NCBI RefSeq assembly: GCF_964275005.1
Contig: NC_092705.1
Coordinates: 8,420,641-8,484,640 of the forward strand
Source: Diadema setosum
Lineage: Eukaryota; Echinodermata; Echinoidea; Diadematoida; Diadematidae
DNA: 64,000 nt
Reading direction: 5' to 3'
Shown here: piece by piece, positions 34,828 to 47,061 of the stretch
Layout: each line of letters starts with the position of its first letter
Numbering within the stretch: position 1 is the first letter of the stretch
Position numbers and translations under genes: made by a program
The notes under the pieces: model-generated
Seen by the model: only the letters and a program-made list of their open reading frames with translations
The model's database searches: none
Told to the model about the DNA's origin: nothing

Positions 34828-35898
34828 TCATCTGCTATCTACTGCGTCCAAGCTGTAAGTCACTTGTGTAGCTCCGTGGTCGCGGCCGAGCAATCGTGAC
34901 AACCAGCCTGAAGGTTGGGGGATTTCACGCAGCCGTCTGCGGAGGATGCAACCGAGGACGATCCTTAAATGCGGATGCTTCCAACCGTAGATCACAGGGT
35001 TGACACAGCTATTGAGCACGACGAGTTCGATGCAGAAGAGTATGACGATATGCAGTGCCGGGGTGTCTTCAGGATTCTTGTCGTCCCCGTGGTTAACAAG
35101 GAAGGCTAGACCTACTGCCATGGCTGGACCAACACACAAGATGTAGTAGAAGCATATCAGATAGAACAGGGTTTTGGTGATTTTTAGCTCCATGTTTCCC
35201 TGTCGACGCGTCTGGTTGTTACTGGAGGAACTTTCAAGTGAGCGGGTGCTCTGTCTAACATGTCTAAAGATCTTGCAGTAGCTACATAGGGTTGCTGCAA
35301 GAAAGGTAATTGTCGCAAAAGTGGCGCTAAGCAGTGCCAACACTTTCCCTTTATGATGATCAAAATTGTAGACACAGCGTTGTGTTGACATGTCGTATTC
35401 GACGGCGTGATCGGATCCAGACACTTGAGGAATAACAACGGTGACTGTGGGGAGAAGCCAGGAGAAGGTCACCATACACCCGACATTCCTCCTCGAAAAG
35501 ACACTGTAGTACGTCTCTTTACCCTTGGTGATGAGTACGTAGCGGTTGAGAGCAACCACCATTATGGTGAGAGCGATGCAAAAAGTCCCGTTGTGATTAA
35601 GTGCGTACAACACCTGGCAAGATTCGTTGGAGCGTATCCAGTTCTTTCCATCCAAATACACGGCAGCGTCGAATATCCAGACGAGGCACACTAATGTTTG
35701 GGAGATGCCGAGATTGATGAGGAAGATGTTCGTCGCCGTCTGAAGCTTCCTCGACATTGCGAACGCGAGAAAGATCACCAGGTTCTCAACGATTCCGACT
35801 ACCGCCATAGCAAGTGTAAACGTACTTAGAATGACTGCGGATCTGTAGACGAAGCTAACGCTTGTGACATTCTCTCCACTGAGTGCTACTTTATCCAT
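34828..35898 (-). CDS. G3: class A GPCR, intact
   Basis: 356 residues from the ATG at 35898 (MDKVALSGEN). An in-frame ATG 15 codons upstream (35943) exists, but the conserved splice acceptor CCCTCAG lies between the two, so the downstream start, shared with all paralogs, is preferred. Seven TM segments as in G2. Seen: EN at 38-39, NLGISQ at 62-67 (Gln in place of Asp 2.50), Cys 94 and Cys 175, NRY at 118-120, SWLLP in TM4, NPVIY at 300-304, tail RRRLREIPQPSGW. The second extracellular loop differs from G2/G4/G5 (GSDHAVEYDMSTQ), which may alter ligand choice. Membrane receptor, ligand unknown. Confidence 0.92.
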   Translation of the reverse strand: MDKVALSGENVTSVSFVYRSAVILSTFTLAMAVVGIVENLVIFLAFAMSRKLQTATNIFLINLGISQTLVCLVWIFDAAVYLDGKNWIRSNESCQVLYALNHNGTFCIALTIMVVALNRYVLITKGKETYYSVFSRRNVGCMVTFSWLLPTVTVVIPQVSGSDHAVEYDMSTQRCVYNFDHHKGKVLALLSATFATITFLAATLCSYCKIFRHVRQSTRSLESSSSNNQTRRQGNMELKITKTLFYLICFYYILCVGPAMAVGLAFLVNHGDDKNPEDTPALHIVILFCIELVVLNSCVNPVIYGWKHPHLRIVLGCILRRRLREIPQPSGWLSRLLGRDHGATQVTYSLDAVDSR

Positions 35899-36299
35899 CT
35901 TCACCAATTCGAGGAAACCTGAGGGTATCACAGTGTGATGCATTATTAGGTGTCATGACATAATCACGATTCACAACCGTGCCAAAATTTCACATTAAGA
36001 TTTCTTCGTTTGCAGCATAGCAGGTTTTGCCAATTGGTAATGAGTCATTTTCGCACTAAAAATACCGCTACTTTTTACTAAGGTTGCTGAGCATAAAAGT
36101 TCACAGTATCGATAAAACACGTTGGTGAGGACCTTTTATTATCTGACCATAAAACTACGGAAATTGAACAAATTGAAAATTGAAATTAAGAAGAATTTTT
36201 TTTTTATAGAACTCATACATTTTGAGGAAAAACTAGGTAGTTTTGTATATTTTGGGAGATTAAATAATTTCATGACTTATTTATTTTTTAAATGCTGCA

Positions 36300-36410
36300 C
36301 TTACCGAAAAGATGGTATTATTACCGTAACTCGTATTCAAATTTATGCAATCTGTTGAAGAGCTTCTGGTCTTCCGTCACTCGAGTGGTTGTGTATAAAT
36401 GATGGACTGG
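36300..36410 (-). promoter_or_regulatory. Conserved leader/promoter block of G3
   Basis: CACTCGAGTG at 36378-36387, TATA-like ATTTATAC just upstream on the gene strand, and a consensus donor TTTTCG|GTAAGTG at 36304-36305. The flank continues to match that of G5 out to about 36800 (for example CATACGTCGCC-type and CCTCTCTG-ACACATA blocks). Confidence 0.55.
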
Positions 36411-36799
36411 GGAGATGGTATGACGTCGATATCATGAATCACAATGTAAAATTGATATAAGTTTCAGTTCTTTTTGTCCTCACTACAGTTATGCATTTAC
36501 GCAGGCATGTAAATCTGTATGGTCCGAGTGCCTCTCTGACACATAACCTTCCGATCCACTTGAGAAGGGAAGTCCCCCACTTAATTGGTCTCAGCCAGTG
36601 GTTTCCGGCGCATCTTCAATTTGAAAGATACGTCGCCGAGAGCTGGTTTTCTTTTTCTTCTGGTCATTTCTTCGTATAAATTTTGTGAAATCAAGAGGAA
36701 CGAAGCTTACTTATCGGTAACAATACTTCAGAAACAATTATAAAAAGATGAGTCGGCGCCTTTCAGTTCTTCAGTGGTAATAATCATATATCTAGTTTA

Positions 36800-38895
36800 A
36801 TAGTCAACACTCATAATTAAGTACAAAAGACACAATTTAATTTAGGGTCATGGGATCAGAATTCAGATGCCATGGGGTCATTAAGGTCATGAAATAAGTT
36901 TAATATCCCAATACTCTAACAATGAATAATCGTGTTTTCACCAAACTTCTTAAATATATAATTGTGTAGATGTTCCTTTTATCTCTATATGATTGTGGTG
37001 AAGATACTTTCTACGGAATTGCAACATATTAACCATGGCTCCTTGGCGGAGGTCTGCTCTCTCGGAGTGTCCCTCCTTTTTAATTGATTTCACGTTAAAA
37101 AAGGGTGAATTTAATGTAGATGAATGTTTAACGTGTGAGATGACGTCATCACCTCATTCAATTTCGTGTCTGCTTCCTCCTATCAAACATTACTGCCTCG
37201 TAAACAAAATGTATGAATTGAATTTTATAAAACCCTCTAATCAAACGGCCAATTTTACAAAGTACTCTACCATTTTGTTCGTTTGATTTTACCCTACACT
37301 TATTACAGCCAACTCTACCGTAATTTGAAATTCGGAATGTAATATATTGCTAATTGATTTTGAAATTTATGTTAGCTGTAGGGGAAGTCCCTCGTGTGCA
37401 GCTGTCCAAGGACCCACACCTCATGAGCGCGGGAAATCCTATCTATTAGAAGAAAAAAACACACTCTAAGCTTTAAAGCGACATATAATTCAATACAAAT
37501 GGACTTTCCAAACTTCTCTAAATACTGGAGAAACGTACACAGTCTGGAAAACTGTGTATAGGTAGGCCGAGAAAAAAAAAAAGGCTTTGAAGTTTAGGGT
37601 CTAATAGTTAAGTGCGTACTTTCACCCATTAGTGACCTGTGCAATGAATGGAACAAAGAACAGGATATAAAACTCCATTGAAACCATTGTGAAGAGATTA
37701 TTAACGCGGGAACCTGTTGATCTGTGCATTAAATCTATGGGGATTTTAGAATTTAGTATGGAAAGGGTTAAATTAAACTGAAAGTTTGCACATGGTTCTG
37801 TGCATTCTATTCATGACCTTAATTACCTATATCACATCATTATAAAAGTTATTAGAGTTGGAAGTGAAAATTTTTTGAAGGGTTATTGTAGAAATGCGAA
37901 CCGCAAATCTAAGAAAGCCTTCTCCAGACCGAAACAAAGAGTTGTATAAAAAGAAAGCTGCCAAGAAAAAAACAAGTTTACATGTTTGAAGATCCCAAAC
38001 TGTAGAAATGTCATGAAGAAATTCGCTCCTTTTGAAAATTTAGGGGAAAAAAAAAGAAAATTGACTAGCAGGTTTTCCCTTTTATCGCACGAAGAGGTTG
38101 CATCCAAAAGGCGCTAAATCTATCATTATTCAATGGATAAAGCGCCTTTTGGGAAGCAAGCTTTTCCATGTTTTAATCCTCCCGGAAGATTAGGTCTTAC
38201 GACTTTTGGTTGGTTTTTGTGATGCACAGGCATAAATTGAACTGTAAGGGGTTGATAAGATTACGTCTTCCTTTTTCTTGCGATGGCAAAGTGTGCATTG
38301 TTCTTTTTTTTTTTAATGCCATTCGTGCATATACAGACATTCAATTATCCGTTCTTCCAAACTGAATGAAAGTCGACTTGACACACGTACCATTTTGCAT
38401 CATGTATTCTTGTGACAGAGCAAGTGGATCAACCCTGTGTCACACATTCTCCGCAAATTGATGATACCGATTGAATAGCTGTATTGGCCATTTTAACGGA
38501 TAACATTTAATTGTACGGCATATAAGTTTATACTTAGTGCATCAATACTGCAGCCGCCTAAAATTGGCTCTATGGCATAAAAGGTGATCATTCAGCAGGA
38601 AACCATCTTCTTCTTTGCAAACCATAATCATTATGAAGAAATACAAAGAAAATGTTGCGTTCGCAAACCATAATATGAAGAAATACGAAGAAAATGTTGA
38701 GTCTTTGGAAAGTTGTGGAAAGTTTCGACTGTTCCCCCAGTACAAACTGTTTCAGGTAAACATTTAAGAAATGTCGAGTCTGGGGAAACTTATGGAAAGT
38801 TTTGGGAAGGATGCTAATCCCGGGGAGGAGGGAGAAGCACATACATAATCATACACATACAGTATATGGGATTTTCCATCATGACCAGCCAGGTG
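36800..38895. other. Intergenic upstream of G3
   Basis: AT-rich. A short stretch at 37380-37440 (GGGGAAGTCCCTC ... CACACCTCATGAGCG) is a diverged copy of 32965-33025 and 54488-54540, so older duplications of the same spacer exist. No gene seen. Confidence 0.35.
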
Positions 38896-38900
38896 GTAGT

Positions 38901-39387
38901 TAGCCTTTTGTCAAGGCCCTCTCGCTGTAATGGGCGAGCGAAGCGAGCCCAGCCGAGCGCGCCAGCGCGAGGGCCTTTTGAGATCTGCTTCACACATTAT
39001 TATTCATGACACGTGAACCCTTCTGAATACTCATTTCAACGGGTTCCGGTCAACCAATGGAATGGCGCGCTCCCCGAATCCTCAGTCTTGGTGTTGTCAT
39101 GCCTGTTCGCATGCATCACTGACCACCCGCAGAGGTCTGCCACAGCTCTTACACACTCTGTGTGTGGAGTTCTGTGAGGTCTGCGGCGTGCATTCGCTCC
39201 ATTCAGATCGGGTTCGCCCAGACAGACACGCTGATTGGTCGAATTTTGCCCCCGAAATCGGGGAGCAAAAGTTGGTAATTCAAAGGGATAACAAAAGGAT
39301 GTGAAGCAGATCTCAAAAGGCCCTCGCGCAACCCCACTCAGCTGGGCTCTCTTCACCGTACAGTGAGAGGGCCTTGACAAAAGGCTA
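38901..39387. mobile_element. Mutator-like MITE with ~85-bp TIRs and 9-bp target duplication
   Basis: Ends TAGCCTTTTGTCAAGGCCCT and its reverse complement; inverted repeats extend inward to AGGGCCTTTTGAGATCTGCT. It is flanked by perfect 9-bp copies of GGTGGTAGT (38892-38900, 39388-39396), the length typical of Mutator-like elements. Interior (about 300 bp) has no transposase. Confidence 0.75.
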
Positions 39388-39396
39388 GGTGGTAGT

Positions 39397-40572
39397 GGAC
39401 AGTCGCGGTTAGCCTGATGATCACTTTTGAACATACATGATCATGGCCTAAAGCCATGTAGCCAACAATGATGGATGATGGTTTGCATAAATTATTGAGG
39501 GGCGGAGCATGCAAACGCTATTATGTTAATTAATTGCTAGGTGGTGTTACACAAAATTTTCCATAGCACCATGTGATGCACCCTAAGAATACCGTGCTAT
39601 AAGTGGAATTATTTCTCTCTTTGAAAACAGGTGACACGAGTATTCCTGTATTCATCGGTCACTCATTGAGTGGGAGATGCCCACTCTCATATACCGAACC
39701 GGAAGACTTGTGAACTTCATCTACATGACAATAAACGACCATCTTTGTACACATTCTGTAGCACTGTCTGCTCTGAAGTTCTTTAGACGTGTCATCGTGT
39801 GGTAGTTGAGTGTGAAAGGTACGCTAGTGTGCTGAGAATGCGGCATTGCTGAAAACCATCCAGTTACAATTCTTTTCTTCACGAAAATAAATAGACAATT
39901 GAATTGAAATTGATATTGAAAAATTGAAATATATTATGCTTCATTATGTTTTCATTATTTTGATTCAAGATCCGGTTTGTTAAGTAAAATCCATTATCCT
40001 GACTTCCCTACACGTGATAATGAAAAATGGTACTGCTAAATACTTGTCGGCTGCATACATAAGCTTGTTAACAACTGTTCATAAAGTGATGTCAATATTA
40101 AGATTGTGAGCGTGTGTGTGTGTATGTGCATGTGCTTTGTCACTCATGTGATGTATTTCCTCCTGTGCATTTTATCTGCTTTCTACTGTCTTTGCATTGT
40201 GCACGAAACTTCTATCAACTCCCTCAGAAGAGCTTCCTACATTCACGAGTATCGGCTATCTACAGTAACTTGTGCAGTAAATCATAACAAACTATAAGCT
40301 GACGAGTTGCACGTCTCATCATAGCGAAGGGCGGGCTATACAGATATGTTGTTGCCCTTTCTCAAGCTACACACAAAATACAAAAAAAAAAGATAGAAAT
40401 GATAATTAATAACGATATTGGTCTGTACGCTGGTGAAGTAAGTTAACCGCTTTTTTTACCCTTCTGACTGCTTTAGTATCAGCGTGTGTAGTTTTGCAAC
40501 CACACCTTTTCTTGTTCATAATTAGCTGTATCTTGCACGCAGTTTATTTTTCCTCTCTCATGGTACCATTAA
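39397..40572. other. G3-G4 spacer and G4 3' flank
   Basis: From about 39900 it matches the G2 3' flank (GTGCACGAAACTTCTATCAA, CACGAGTATCGGCTA), marking the left edge of the second duplicated segment. No gene. Confidence 0.4.
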
Positions 40573-40654
40573 CCCTTTCTGTGCCAATAAGGCAAATGTG
40601 CACAAGTTTCGCAAACATACCTATGGATAGCAAATCAAAGTGGGATGAAGAGGG
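40573..40654. mobile_element. 82-bp TTAA-flanked MITE in G4 3' flank
   Basis: Same element and same position relative to the receptor stop as at 34706-34787, flanked by TTAA at 40569-40572 and 40655-40658. Absent behind G2 and G5. Confidence 0.65.
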
Positions 40655-42479
40655 TTAATGTAGTTTGGGGAGATTTTTGTACAGCTGGTGCAATTCATCT
40701 GCTATCTACTGCGTCCAGGCTGTAGGTCACTGGTGTGGCTTCGTGGTCGCGGCCGAGCAATCGTGACAACCAGCCTGAAGGTTGGGGGATTTCACGCAGC
40801 CGTCCGCGGAGGATGCAACCGAGGACGATCTTGAAATGAGGATGATTCCACCCGTAGATGACAGGGTTGCAAGGGCGTAGCGAGGGGGGGGGGGTGTTTT
40901 GGGTGTTCAAACACCCCCTTTGCCGAAATGGGGGTGTTTGAGGTGTTCAAACACCTCCCTTGGGCAAAAGGGAGGTGTTTGAGCTGTTCAACACCCCTCT
41001 TCAACAATGTTTAGATGTTAAAAAATGAAACAAAAGCTGTCTTTACCGCTTTTATTTCCGTTTTGAATTCCGCCTTTCCTTTCTTTTGTGTTCATTTTCT
41101 TTCTCTCTCTCTCTCTCTCTCTTCCCTGCTTTGCTTTCTGGCCGAATCGCGAAGATACATTGCGCATAATGTTTACCGTTTACCGGTATTATACTGTACG
41201 CGGTACCGTAAATTGTGTATGATGCATAATTATTATGTGTGTGCAATGCATGCTATACCGATTCTGTGACGCGCTTTGTGTATTATCGAAGCATCGACGT
41301 TTCTACTTCTTCTCTTCTTTCTTTTCCTCACCTTCTTGTCTTTTTTACTCCTTTTTGTCTTCATGTTTTTTCTTTTCCTTTTTTTTTTGCGTTTTGGGGG
41401 AGACCACACCCATCGTCCCCCTGGCTACACGGGTGTGGTCTGGGTCAGGTTCTCCCATTTGTTTATACACAAAATGCGTCGGTTACTTATCCAATGCTGT
41501 TTTGCGCCCTTTTCCATAATTATGCATGGCAGGCGTTACACCCAAAACGGCGATCTATCCGGTCTTCCCCTCCATTATCTTTTGTAAAAGTAATTCATGA
41601 AATTGGGGTCTTAAGTCTTAACTATACTGATGCTTCATACATGTATTACTAGTAGTAACATTGGTTATACGAGCACAATTTCGCCGGCGGAGGGGAGGGG
41701 AGCTGAACCTTTCGGCTTTTTGCCAAATTATCAACTTCCTTATTTTTCCCAAAATAAAGTGAGAAAAAAACGCTACACAATACACTGCCTCAAATTTTGA
41801 TTTTTTGTTCTTAATAATTGAAGTTAATTTAAGCTAATTTGTGTGTGTGTGTGTGGGGGGGGGGATTCCAGACTATTAACACTAATATAAAAACAAAAGC
41901 CTTTAGCTGCCACTTCCATTTCCGGAAAATTAATAATTTTTATTCCTCCAAAGTTAAGCTACTATTACTCTGTCTCATGATTTGACCACAAATTTTGAAG
42001 ATTAATGATATGCAATAATTTGAATGAGTTTTGATAATATAATTATTAGACCCATTGATATCCGCTTTTTATTCTTTTCTTCCTTTTTTTTTTTGTTGGC
42101 GGAGGCGCACAAAACTAAAAGTTCCTAATTTTTTCACGATCGACACTCCTAATAGCCCTGTCATGACGTGCCAGTATCAGCAGACCTAAGTTAGTTCTGT
42201 TCTGTAGTGTCTGGTGTGGGAATATTTTATTCGCCAACGCAGTGCATCTGCGCAAGACGAAAATGGGAAGTTGTTGCAGTGAAAGATTTTTTGTAATGAT
42301 TCAACTATAGGTATCGACTAAGATTTTACACTTAATGTCTAAAATCATTTAATATCAAATTATTTGCATTTAATGCCCCTTTTTGAACACCTCCAATATT
42401 ACCGGGGGATGCATGTATGTTCTTGAGGGACGCACATTGCACCGTGCATTGCCCCCCCCCCCCCCACACACACACACAC

Positions 42480-45400
42480 CATGGGCGTAAATCCCGGGGG
42501 ATGGGGGATATATCCCCCCCCCCCTGAAATGGAGGAGGGGGGATGGCCTGTACAATCATCCCCCCCCCCCCCCCGAAATTTGAGGGAAAAAATGGAGGAA
42601 GCAGAAATGTGATTGCATCAATTTTGGCATATTGCATGACGTTCGTACGCCCGCCTCCAGACAGGTAACAGAGCTGAATAGTCTTGTAGGATAATGTATA
42701 CATAATTTTCTCAAGCGCTCGCTCGCTTCGCTCGCTCGCAAAGACAGTAATATCGACATAAGGTATGACCTAGACGTTGACAACGTCAAATAGTATAGCC
42801 CTATAGGCCTACATTGTAAACATGTAAATCCAAAATTTCACCAAAAGTGTGCACCAGATCGCTTAATTTCAGGTCTAAAAATGCAAAATCTTCCTCGTCT
42901 GAAAGGGGGGTATCCCCCTCCCACAGGCTCCCCCCATTCGGTCGCTCCGCTCCCTCGCACAGATATTCCAACTCCAAGTCCCTCCCCCACCCACCATCAT
43001 TACAGAACGATGCCTCTGGGATGATTGCTTTATTGACTTAAATCAAGAAAATAGAAAAATACAATACCTACAGGAAGATAATACCGGTACGTTATTACAT
43101 ACAAAGAAATGGAGATCCATATTACCATTTCATTGAATATATTTGGGCATTATTCAGGGCTATGCTACGTTTTTAAAAAAGGGGAAGGGGGGGGGGTCAA
43201 AATCACCTGTCAGTCAAGAAGAAAGAAAATCAAAAGATAAGAGAAACAACAGCAAAAACTCCTCGTTCTTTCAAGGTCTGATTTTCCACCAAAAGTCGGC
43301 TGACAAGCAAAAGAAAAAAAAACAACAAACAAAAACAAAAAGTCTTCATATTTTTGCTGCCACTTCCCTCATACTTTATATTTCATGCAAAACAGTGGTA
43401 CATTCGATCCCTGTTAAGTGTGTGTGTGTGGGGGGGGGGGGGGCGCCAAGCTTCCCCCCCCCCCCATCCGCTCGTAAAAAAAGAATAAAAAACTTACCAA
43501 AATGGTAATTCAAGGGTTACTAAACTGCTTTTGAAATCGACATGAAAGGGGGATCAAGAAATAAGATATTTTTCTAAGATTTCTTGTAACCATAATTAAA
43601 GAGGTATATAACGTGAAACATTGTGCAAAAAGTCCGGAGCCGACAAAATATTGCGATTCAGCATGATTCCTAGTTGGCATTCTGAATATAAGCAGGATGT
43701 GTGCAGTGTACTCAGAACATCCGAACGGCAAAAAGAGTCGCTGTAACGTTGCGCAATTTGATGTAGAATGTACACCTTTGTACCTTACGCTTCGTTTATT
43801 ATATCAAAGCTAGATCATTAATGATTTTGCAGTGTTGCTTTACATACTAGACTATATCAAAATGCCTTGCATTGCCAATAATAAGACTTGACCTGGGCTA
43901 TTTCCTAACTTTTTCATGTATATAAAACACACACAGACACAAACACAAACAATAATATTAGAGGATGTTCTAAAGTGCAGGTTTTGGATATCCTTCCCCC
44001 ATTTGGTCACTTCGACGTCCCCTCGCTGGTCATACCTCCCCAAATCATGAACATAAACCGACACCATTGACTACCCTCTCAATTTCCAAAGCGTAAAAAT
44101 ATAGCTACAAAAGGCAGTTTTTGGAGTGCAAAATGTCAAAATTTTCAAGCTCACTCGGTCCGCTCGATCGCATTTAATCGCTATGCCATTCTCCTGATGT
44201 TGCTGCCAGTAATTGCCAGTAGTTGCGCCCGGTGCGCCCCCCTTATTATAAAGTATAGCTACAAACGGCAGTTTTGACACTGAAAAATGTCAACATTTTC
44301 AAGCTCACTCGCTCCACTCGCTCACATTTAGTTGTTATGCTATTCTCCTGATGTCACTGCCAGTTATTGACAGCAGTTGCGCCCGTTGCACCCCCCCCCT
44401 TAATTTCCAAAGCCAAAAAATATAGCTACAAACGGCAGTTTTGGGACTGCAAAATATCAAAATTTTCAAGCTCACTCACATTTAATCGCTATGCCATTCT
44501 GCTGATGTTGGTACCAGTAATTGCCAGGTGCGCCCCCCTCCCCTTAATTTCCAAAGTGAAAAAATACAGCTACACAAACGGCAGTTTTTGGACTGTAAAA
44601 TGTCAAAATTTGCAGGCTCACTAGCTGCGCTCGCTCGCATATTATAATCTTTATGTTATTCTCCTAATGTTGCTGCCAGTAATTGCCAGCAGTTGCACCC
44701 GGTGGCCCCCCCCCCCTTAATTTCCAAAGCGAAAAAAATATAGCTACAACCGGCAGTTTTGGGACTGCATGTAAAATGTCAAAATTTTCAAGATCGCTCG
44801 CTTCGCTCGCTCGCATAATAATCGTTATGTCATTCTCCTGATGTCGCTGGCAGTAATTGCCAGCAGTTGCGTCCGGAGCGCCCCCTAATTTCCAGAGCGA
44901 AAAAATATAGCTACACAAACGGCAGTTTTGGGACAGTAAAATGTCAAAATTTTCATGCTCGCTCGCTTCGCTCGCTCGCATTAATCGTGATGCCATTCTC
45001 CCGATGTTGCTGCCAGTAATTACCAGCAGTTGCGCCCGTTGCGCCCCCTTAATTTCCAAAGCGAAAAAATATAGCTACAACCGGCAGTTTTGGGACTGTA
45101 AAATGTTAAAATTTTCAAGCTCGCTCGCTTCGCTCGCTCGCATATAATTGTTATGTCATTCTCCTGATGTCGCTGCCAGTAATTGCCAGCAGTTGCGCCC
45201 GGGGCGCCCCCTTAATTTCCGAAGCGACAAAATTATCGCTACAACCGGCAGTTTGGAGACTGTAAAATGTCAAAATTTTCAAGATCGCTCGCTTCGCTCG
45301 CTCGCATATACTCGTTATGTCATTCTCCTGATGTCGTTGCCAGTAATTGCCAGCAGTTGCGTCCGGTGCGCCCACTTAATTTCCAAAGCGAAAAAATATA

Positions 45401-45886
45401 GCTACACGGCAGTTTGGGGACTGTAAAATGTCAAAATTTTCAACCTCGCTCGCTCCGCTCGCTCGCATTCATTTCAATTGTTATGTAATTCTCCTGATGT
45501 TGCTGCCAGTAATTTGTCGTTTCACACCGTCATTCCATAATCCATAAGGAAAAAAAAAATTGACTGCGCAGTGGAATGTATCATATTCCGTTATGTATTG
45601 CAGTCCCCATTACAGTTTCCAGACTGACAGCACACGCACATACGCGCACACACACATACACACGCACGCAAGCACAAGCATGCATACACACCCTCAAAAT
45701 TACTTTTCCACGAGGTGCCCCCCCCCCCCCCTCCTCCTCCTGTCTTGACCAACCCGTCACGGTACGTCACTGGCTGCACCCGTCCGGTTATGGGCTTGTA
45801 ATCGTGGTGATGGTGACTATCGCCGATCACCCCCCCCCCCCCCACACACACACACACACACTCCTCTGCACGGATTTACGCCGTTG
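42480..45886. mobile_element. Element B1: nested hAT-like non-autonomous element
   Basis: Ends CATGGGCGTAAATCCC and, inverted, CAACGGCGTAAATCCG; target duplication ACACACAC/ATACACAC (7 of 8), within an AC-rich site. Contains modules shared with B2 at 59809-62091: the GGGGGATATATCCCCC block, the CTGATTTTCC.CC.AAAGTCG block near 43275, and about nine tandem ~160-bp units at 44100-45510. No transposase. Confidence 0.75.
44100..45515. repeat. ~160-bp tandem repeats, about nine units
   Basis: Each unit contains TATAGCTACA, CGGCAGTTTTGGGACTG, AAAATGTCAAAATTTTCAAG, a CGCTCGCTTCGCTCGCTCG palindrome-like tract, CATTCTCCTGATGT and GCCAGTAATTGCCAGCAG. Unit starts (TAGCTACA or variant) are near 44102, 44266, 44423, 44570, 44742, 44908, 45070, 45237 and 45401. 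Open frames in it are repeat artefacts. Confidence 0.85.
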
Positions 45887-46112
45887 ATACACACACACTT
45901 GTTCAACGTCCGTTGGCAAAAGCATACGGATTTGGGAGCCCACACACACGACGTAGCAATTTTAATGGAGAAATTTCTGCTGCGTCCGGGCTGTGTTTGG
46001 GCCACGGATTCACTCCCCGTATGGATGATGCGCGTGCTCTCTACAGCCATCGAGCGCACAACGAATTGACACCGTGCGTCTTTTACGAAAAAATATAAAA
46101 GACGCCCGGTGT

Positions 46113-47061
46113 CAGGGGGGGGGGGCACATTATGCCCCCCCCCCCCCTACCAGATTTTCATTTGCCACTCCTTCGCCCTTTATCCGATTTCAACCAAATT
46201 TGGTGACTTGTCCTAAAATCTTATTGCGAACATTTTGATATATAATTCAGCTATATTTGATGTTGCTGGTTGCCATGGCAACCATAAACTGACAACCATG
46301 TCAGTCAGATTTTGCATCTTTTTTCTGTTCCCATTTTATTTAACAGCATTACAGTGGATGAAATGGGTGTTTCTTGGCTGAACTTTGTTGAACGAGTAAA
46401 ATTTGAAGTAATTATGGTCCTGGAAAGTCTTTCTTATTATTTCCTGTGTTTTTATGTGACAAAGGCATAAAACAATAGATATAATAGAGATAATTGAAAA
46501 CAATAATACTTTCTAAAGATTGCCCTTCTACTTTGTGATATTTTGATTCCCTCACCCAAGCTATGCCTCTAACATCATTAGTTCTTCATATTTTCAATTT
46601 GTAATCTTGAAATTCCACTATTGTGCAAATATGAAATGTCATAACTGTACATGTACCCATCCCAAACATTTCATCTCAGGTCTCATAATGTATCATTATG
46701 TTGACACGAATAGCGCCCCCATGTGGTGACCTTGAGAAATTTCAACCATAACAAATAATAAGATTCCACTTGTTTATCACTTGTGACAAATATGAAAATG
46801 ATTGGTCTATGATAAGACATATATAATGGGGATAAAGAAATTATGTAGAAAAATCATGTTTTTAGCACATTTCCTATGTATTTCTTTATATTTTGGAAAC
46901 TAGCGCCCTCCATGGGTGACCTTGAGAAAATTCAAATGTACAGTCGTGTAGAGTATGAGTTACTCTACCCATGTGCCAAATATGACAATGATACATCAAA
47001 TGATAAAAAAGTTATAAAGGGGGGGGGGCACAATGTGCCCCCCCCCCCCCCCCCGGGCCTG
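46113..47061. mobile_element. Possible third nested element with palindromic G/C-run ends
   Basis: The left end reads CAGG followed by a G-run, then CACATTATG and a C-run. The right end is a G-run, CACAATGTG, a C-run, then GGGCCTG. These are mutual inverted repeats and each is itself a palindrome. Target duplication is not convincing, so boundaries are tentative. Confidence 0.35.

Noticed and set aside
44367-45426. Frames with repeated SKAKKYSYNRQFWDCK words
   Set aside because: They read the 160-bp tandem units inside element B1; the repetition is at the DNA level and frames differ between units.
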